Shown here: one piece after another, positions 60,496 to 64,000 of the stretch
Numbering within the stretch: the stretch's first letter is position 1
Layout of the letters: every line of letters begins with the position of its first letter
Assembly: GCA_008931825.1 (NCBI GenBank)
Contig: QXVZ01004525.1
Coordinates: forward strand, 220,512 to 284,511
Origin: Phallusia fumigata
Taxonomy: Eukaryota; Chordata; Ascidiacea; Phlebobranchia; Ascidiidae
Length of the DNA: 64,000 nt
Direction of reading: 5' to 3'
Made by a program: the position numbers and the translations under genes
The notes under the pieces: model-generated
Told to the model about the DNA's origin: nothing
What the model saw: the letters and a program-made list of their open reading frames with translations, nothing else
The model's database searches: none

Positions 60496-61771
60496 TCGGG
60501 TAACACAATACAGAATAGCCAAACATAGCAAAGAAAAAATTGTTTTTTTGGCCTGCGACAACAATACATTCAGTCTTTTGTGGACAAATGTGCTTTTCAT
60601 ATGTCTATTTGCTGAATTATGATGTATTTTAAAATGAATAGCCACTATGCTGTAATGGACCAGTAAGTCCAAATAATGTACACTTACTGTTCCTATACAA
60701 CCGTGCTTATACCAACGTAATCAGATGGACATCGAAGTGTGTTACGGATTACTTTGTCAATAAATTATTTGTGAACATAAACGCAAATGTTCAACCGGTT
60801 TTGGGCAAGAATATGTTTGGTTTATCGATTAAATAAGTATTTTTTTCGGTCCGTATTACTGTAAGCGTATAAGGGTGAAAAAAGGTGTGAAACAACAGAT
60901 TTTGCCTTAGCCTTGCCATGGTTTCATAGTTGTCTAAACATTAAAGTGCTTTATAATTCGTTTTGGGGTTTGTAAAAAAATTGTATTTGTGAGTCACTTT
61001 ATTTAGCAAATTGTATACTTTTTAGAACCCGAAAACTTAGTAAAAGCATAAGATGTGGCATGGACTGTTGACTTGGAAAACAAGTACCGAAGTGGAGCCA
61101 GGTAATTACCAAGATATTACTACGTTGTGTCAAGAGGTACATAGCCACACCACTATGTTATTAAAGAGGGTAAAATATCTGATTTTGAAACAACCCGTTG
61201 TTTTATCAAACTGCTGTTTAAACAAAAAAGCGGTTGCGATTGGCCCGGTGAAGTAAATTGAACTTACGGTATTGCTGTGTTTACATTCGTGGGGTAAGCA
61301 CCGGCAAACACTTTCTCCACTGTGTTTGCGTGGTTCTGCGGGATGTACAAACACAACTGCAGTTGCGTCATGTTGCAAACACTTAACGGTCCTTGTTTAC
61401 ATTTGATTAGCTACAGTTGTGTAGCTAGTGAATCAGTTTCATTTCGGTATTTGTGCTTTCCAGGACTTGTATCAACTCATGCATTACTCGCTGAACAAAT
61501 TGGTTTAGTTCAATCATTGAAGTGAGCTTGCTGGTTAGACAGTTGCCGTGATCAGTTTATGATTCTGTGCTTGTGTCCGGAGGTTCACCTTGTTTCTTTT
61601 CCTTCGTGGTCATTGGCGCCTAACTTGCAAGAAACTGCTTCAAAAATAGTCGAACTTTGATTGACCGATCAAGGATATATTTTTTCCTGGGTTGCACGTT
61701 GTTAAACGTTGTTTTTATGTGAGCTTAAGTCTAAGTCAATTGGTTAGAAGATATATAGTCTTAAAGACACC
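60496..61771. promoter_or_regulatory. Spacer with upstream module of gene 6
   Basis: Mostly AT-rich with no supported gene. 61270-61395 is a diverged copy of the family's upstream module (GGGGTAAGCACC, then TTTCTCCACTGTG, then GATGTACAAACACAACTGCAG), about 400 bp before the start of gene 6. Confidence 0.4.
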
Positions 61772-62170
61772 ATGGGGAACGTTCACCATAACCTTAAGAA
61801 AATTGGGCTTTCAGTTAATCAAGCTATGAATAAAAATTGGCAAAAGAGAATCGTACAACCAAATAATGTTGATGAAAAAAGTAATGTAGTGCAGATGCCG
61901 GCGAAGCCAAAAAGTAAACAGCAATGCGACAAAGTTCAAACTTGGAAAAGACGTGGAGGATCCATCAGCAAATGCAAAAGAAAAAGCAACAAAAACAAAA
62001 TTATCAAACCCGAGCACTTCCTTCACAAGGAGACTAAAGCAGCAGTTTTGTTGGAGGTGGAAAAGTGTCGTCGTAAGACGTCGGAAGATAAGCTTTCAAT
62101 CAAAACCAAGTTGACAGGGAATAGCGGCTCTGTGTTGCCTGAGCTGTTCACAGGAACGCCAAAGAAGTAA
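61772..62170 (+). CDS. GAR-family gene 6 (no GAR tail)
   Basis: A single open exon of 132 residues with a good start context (CACCATGG). It begins MGNVHHNLKKIGLSVNQAMN and is the closest relative of gene 5 (NKNWQKRIVQ, KSKQQ, GGSISKC, ETKAAVLLEVEKCRRKTSED, ELFTGTPKK). It is shorter than gene 5 in the middle, where the QPGNG turn of other copies is changed to QQCDK. It is very rich in Lys. No splice donor or GAR exon follows. It may be expressed, or may be a degenerating copy that happens to remain open. Confidence 0.55.
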   Translation: MGNVHHNLKKIGLSVNQAMNKNWQKRIVQPNNVDEKSNVVQMPAKPKSKQQCDKVQTWKRRGGSISKCKRKSNKNKIIKPEHFLHKETKAAVLLEVEKCRRKTSEDKLSIKTKLTGNSGSVLPELFTGTPKK

Positions 62171-63573
62171 AAAACTGCACTTACACAACTGGAAAATTAT
62201 TACCAAGAGTAAAACAACCACTAAAGTGTTAAAATGTAGTTCCGATAGAAAGTCAATAGTTTGTGTGTTTGTAAATCGTCTAATTGTATCAACTATAATA
62301 AACTTATCCATATTCTACTGATATTACAATCATTAGACAATATCACTCATATTCGATCAAAAGTTAGGCTTGAAGTTTACAAATCAACTAACAGTGCACT
62401 TTGAAGAAAGAAAATTTTTTCATTGTATTTCACTGTGCAAGAGAAAATGATACGATTCTCAAGCCAAATGCATAAAACTCAACTGTGGAAACAACTGCAC
62501 AATGTTATTCCTAAACGTGGAAGGAACTTAAAAGAAATGCATTAACAATAACACTCTTGTAAAATACACGCTGCAAAGGTTAATTTGTGTATGTAAATTG
62601 TTTTATAAATGTATAAATTAAAAAAATGCAAATAGTTTGTCGTTTGTGGCCATAGTTTGTTAAACGTAACCACCGCCAGGTAGCGCTGTTGATCAAAGCA
62701 AGGTTAGGCTGGCTGTGGGTAGCTACCGATTGTCGAGTTGATGTGAGCCGCACAACAATAACTCATCAGATTTGGGATTGGAATTCTTCTGAATTTATGA
62801 TCCCAAATAAAAAATTGGGAAGCTATGATTTTTTTCTGTAGAATAAATGATGTCTTTTATAGCCGATTACGGTTGCAGAAATAAGATTTCAGAAACGCTC
62901 GTAAAAAAAACGTTTTCGCAGAAAACCGAACCTTCTTTCCTTTTAAAACGTTAGTAACTAAAAACAGCACTGCACACGAGTTGATAAAAGTTGGACATCG
63001 AATCCCTTTGCTAAAAAATACCAAGCAAGATCGCAGACAGAAAAAAGAAAGATAGCCGTTTCTCTTAACGTCGGTAACTTAACACATCTTTCGGAAACTG
63101 TGCGGTCGTGCGTAAAAGCAGCCGCGCAGAAACGTAAGTTCCACAGCGAGCCCGGACTTGACAAGGTGATGTTTACGGCGCCAGCCAACATTAGCGTGAG
63201 TAATGAAATTTGCGTCATGACGTCTTTAAACTCTTGACTCATCATTTTTTTGACCTTTTTTGTGTGTATAAAACCTGGCATCAGACTTTCAGCTGTTCAG
63301 AGATACTTTTGGTTGATCCAGTGTGCTGTAGAAATTGTTGCTTTAGCAGAGAGAGATATAACCAGACAATAAGATCTTTGTCGCCGCAGGGCCTAATTTT
63401 CTTTTAATCGAGACGTAACAACCTGGTTTCGGGACCTCAATTCAGATATTTCAATTGTTTGAATCGTTCTGTTCTGTGCAGGTGGTTACATCGAAACATA
63501 AACTGCTAGTTTATTGATTGCTGTTTTATATTTATACTTATATTGGATTTTTCAACGGACTGAGCATAACAGA
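62171..63573. other. Spacer, possible family relic, and promoter of the last gene
   Basis: 62420-62545 resembles 57990-58110 and contains GTGGAAGGAACTTAAA, as in gene 5, so it may be a relic of another family copy. From 63250 the sequence looks like a promoter: TATAAAA at 63267-63273 with a likely start about 25-30 bp further, before the leader of the exon at 63574. Confidence 0.4.
63267..63273 (+). promoter_or_regulatory. TATA box upstream of the secreted-protein exon
   Basis: TATAAAA preceded by a T-rich stretch and followed after about 25-30 bp by TTCAGAGA, a possible initiator. The coding start at 63574 is about 280 bp from that point, so a long leader or a 5' UTR intron is implied. Confidence 0.45.
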
Positions 63574-63643
63574 ATGGGAAGAATGCGCTCAGTCAGCCTG
63601 CTTATCCTGATGTTTGCAGTTCTGATATTTTCATGCACAGCAC
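63574..63643 (+). CDS. First coding exon of a secreted or membrane protein (partial)
   Basis: ATG at 63574 opens MGRMRSVSLLILMFAVLIFS followed by CTA, a typical cleavable signal peptide with a basic n-region, a hydrophobic core and a small-residue cleavage site. The exon ends CAC|GTAAGT at 63643, leaving one base of a split codon. The next exon is outside the window or not recognised in the last 350 bp. The mature protein, and therefore the function, cannot be told. Confidence 0.6.
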
Positions 63644-64000
63644 GTAAGTTAATTATTACCATCCATAGTTTATATGCTTGTTTGAATTTGACTAACAGTG
63701 AAAAATTACAGTAGAATAGGGTCAGTGACACGCCAATGGAATTTTCCATAGTGTTGCACATTTCGTATACGGTTTATGTGCCTCAAAGCTCACGTCAGAG
63801 AGTGCTAAACTAATCTAACCAAAGTTTCAGCCAAAAATTTCACGTTAAAACTCTGCAACAAGATATCAGGTCACTAAGGCTACAGCGTTAAAGTTTGTTT
63901 AACCAACTTAGCGCAGACGTGTTGTAAAAATGAGCACAACCCAAAGGATATGTTTTGTAGCTTGGGTGCTTTGATAGTGTGTTTCGAAAAGTTACAGGCC
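63644..64000. other. Intron of the last gene, window edge
   Basis: Sequence after the GTAAGT donor at 63644, with no coding frame that follows an acceptor in the right phase. Confidence 0.35.

Overview
This is 64 kb of animal nuclear DNA, AT-rich and compact, with many small exons, short GT-AG introns and many interspersed repeats. The gene content (chondroitin GalNAc-transferase-like genes, an atlastin-like GTPase, metazoan tRNA-Gln), the density, and a strong 3' splice site just before several start codons (as expected of spliced-leader trans-splicing) suggest an ascidian tunicate such as Ciona. The organism call is inference; no species marker was seen. Four ambiguous-base sites (18404-18515, 35368, 37535, 40434) are each flanked by the same sequence on both sides, so local tandem duplications at those points are probably assembly joins of a polymorphic genome.

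Layout. (1) 1464-5922, minus: a type II membrane glycosyltransferase of the chondroitin N-acetylgalactosaminyltransferase type. A closely matching paralogue with the same exon lengths and phases lies at 27838-32045, minus, and a roughly 60 bp relic of a third last exon lies near 8681-8745. (2) 9505-20343, minus: a 33-exon atlastin-like dynamin-superfamily GTPase of about 1436 residues. Its three-helix-bundle region is encoded by 11 tandem two-exon units, no membrane hairpin is seen, and it ends in the CaaX-like tetrapeptide CTLS, as GBP1 ends in CTIS. (3) 20841-26585: a 1.7 kb tandem repeat array rich in palindromes. (4) 32.7-35.9 kb: two identical tRNA-Gln(UUG) genes plus non-autonomous DNA transposons. 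(5) 36.7-62.2 kb, plus: a cluster of six related genes of a family I do not recognise. Four have a Gly/Arg/Ser-rich (GAR) second exon, all joined in phase 2; one has an alternative short tail; at least two copies are damaged. Segmental duplications separate them. (6) 51136-55114: a broken LTR-type retroelement with a gag-like region on the minus strand; a related empty site lies near 58403. (7) 63574-63643: the first coding exon of a secreted protein that runs off the window.

The strongest candidates for something undescribed are the repeat-expanded, CaaX-ended atlastin-like GTPase and the GAR-tailed gene cluster, whose upstream modules and exon swaps show recent birth, loss and tail exchange.
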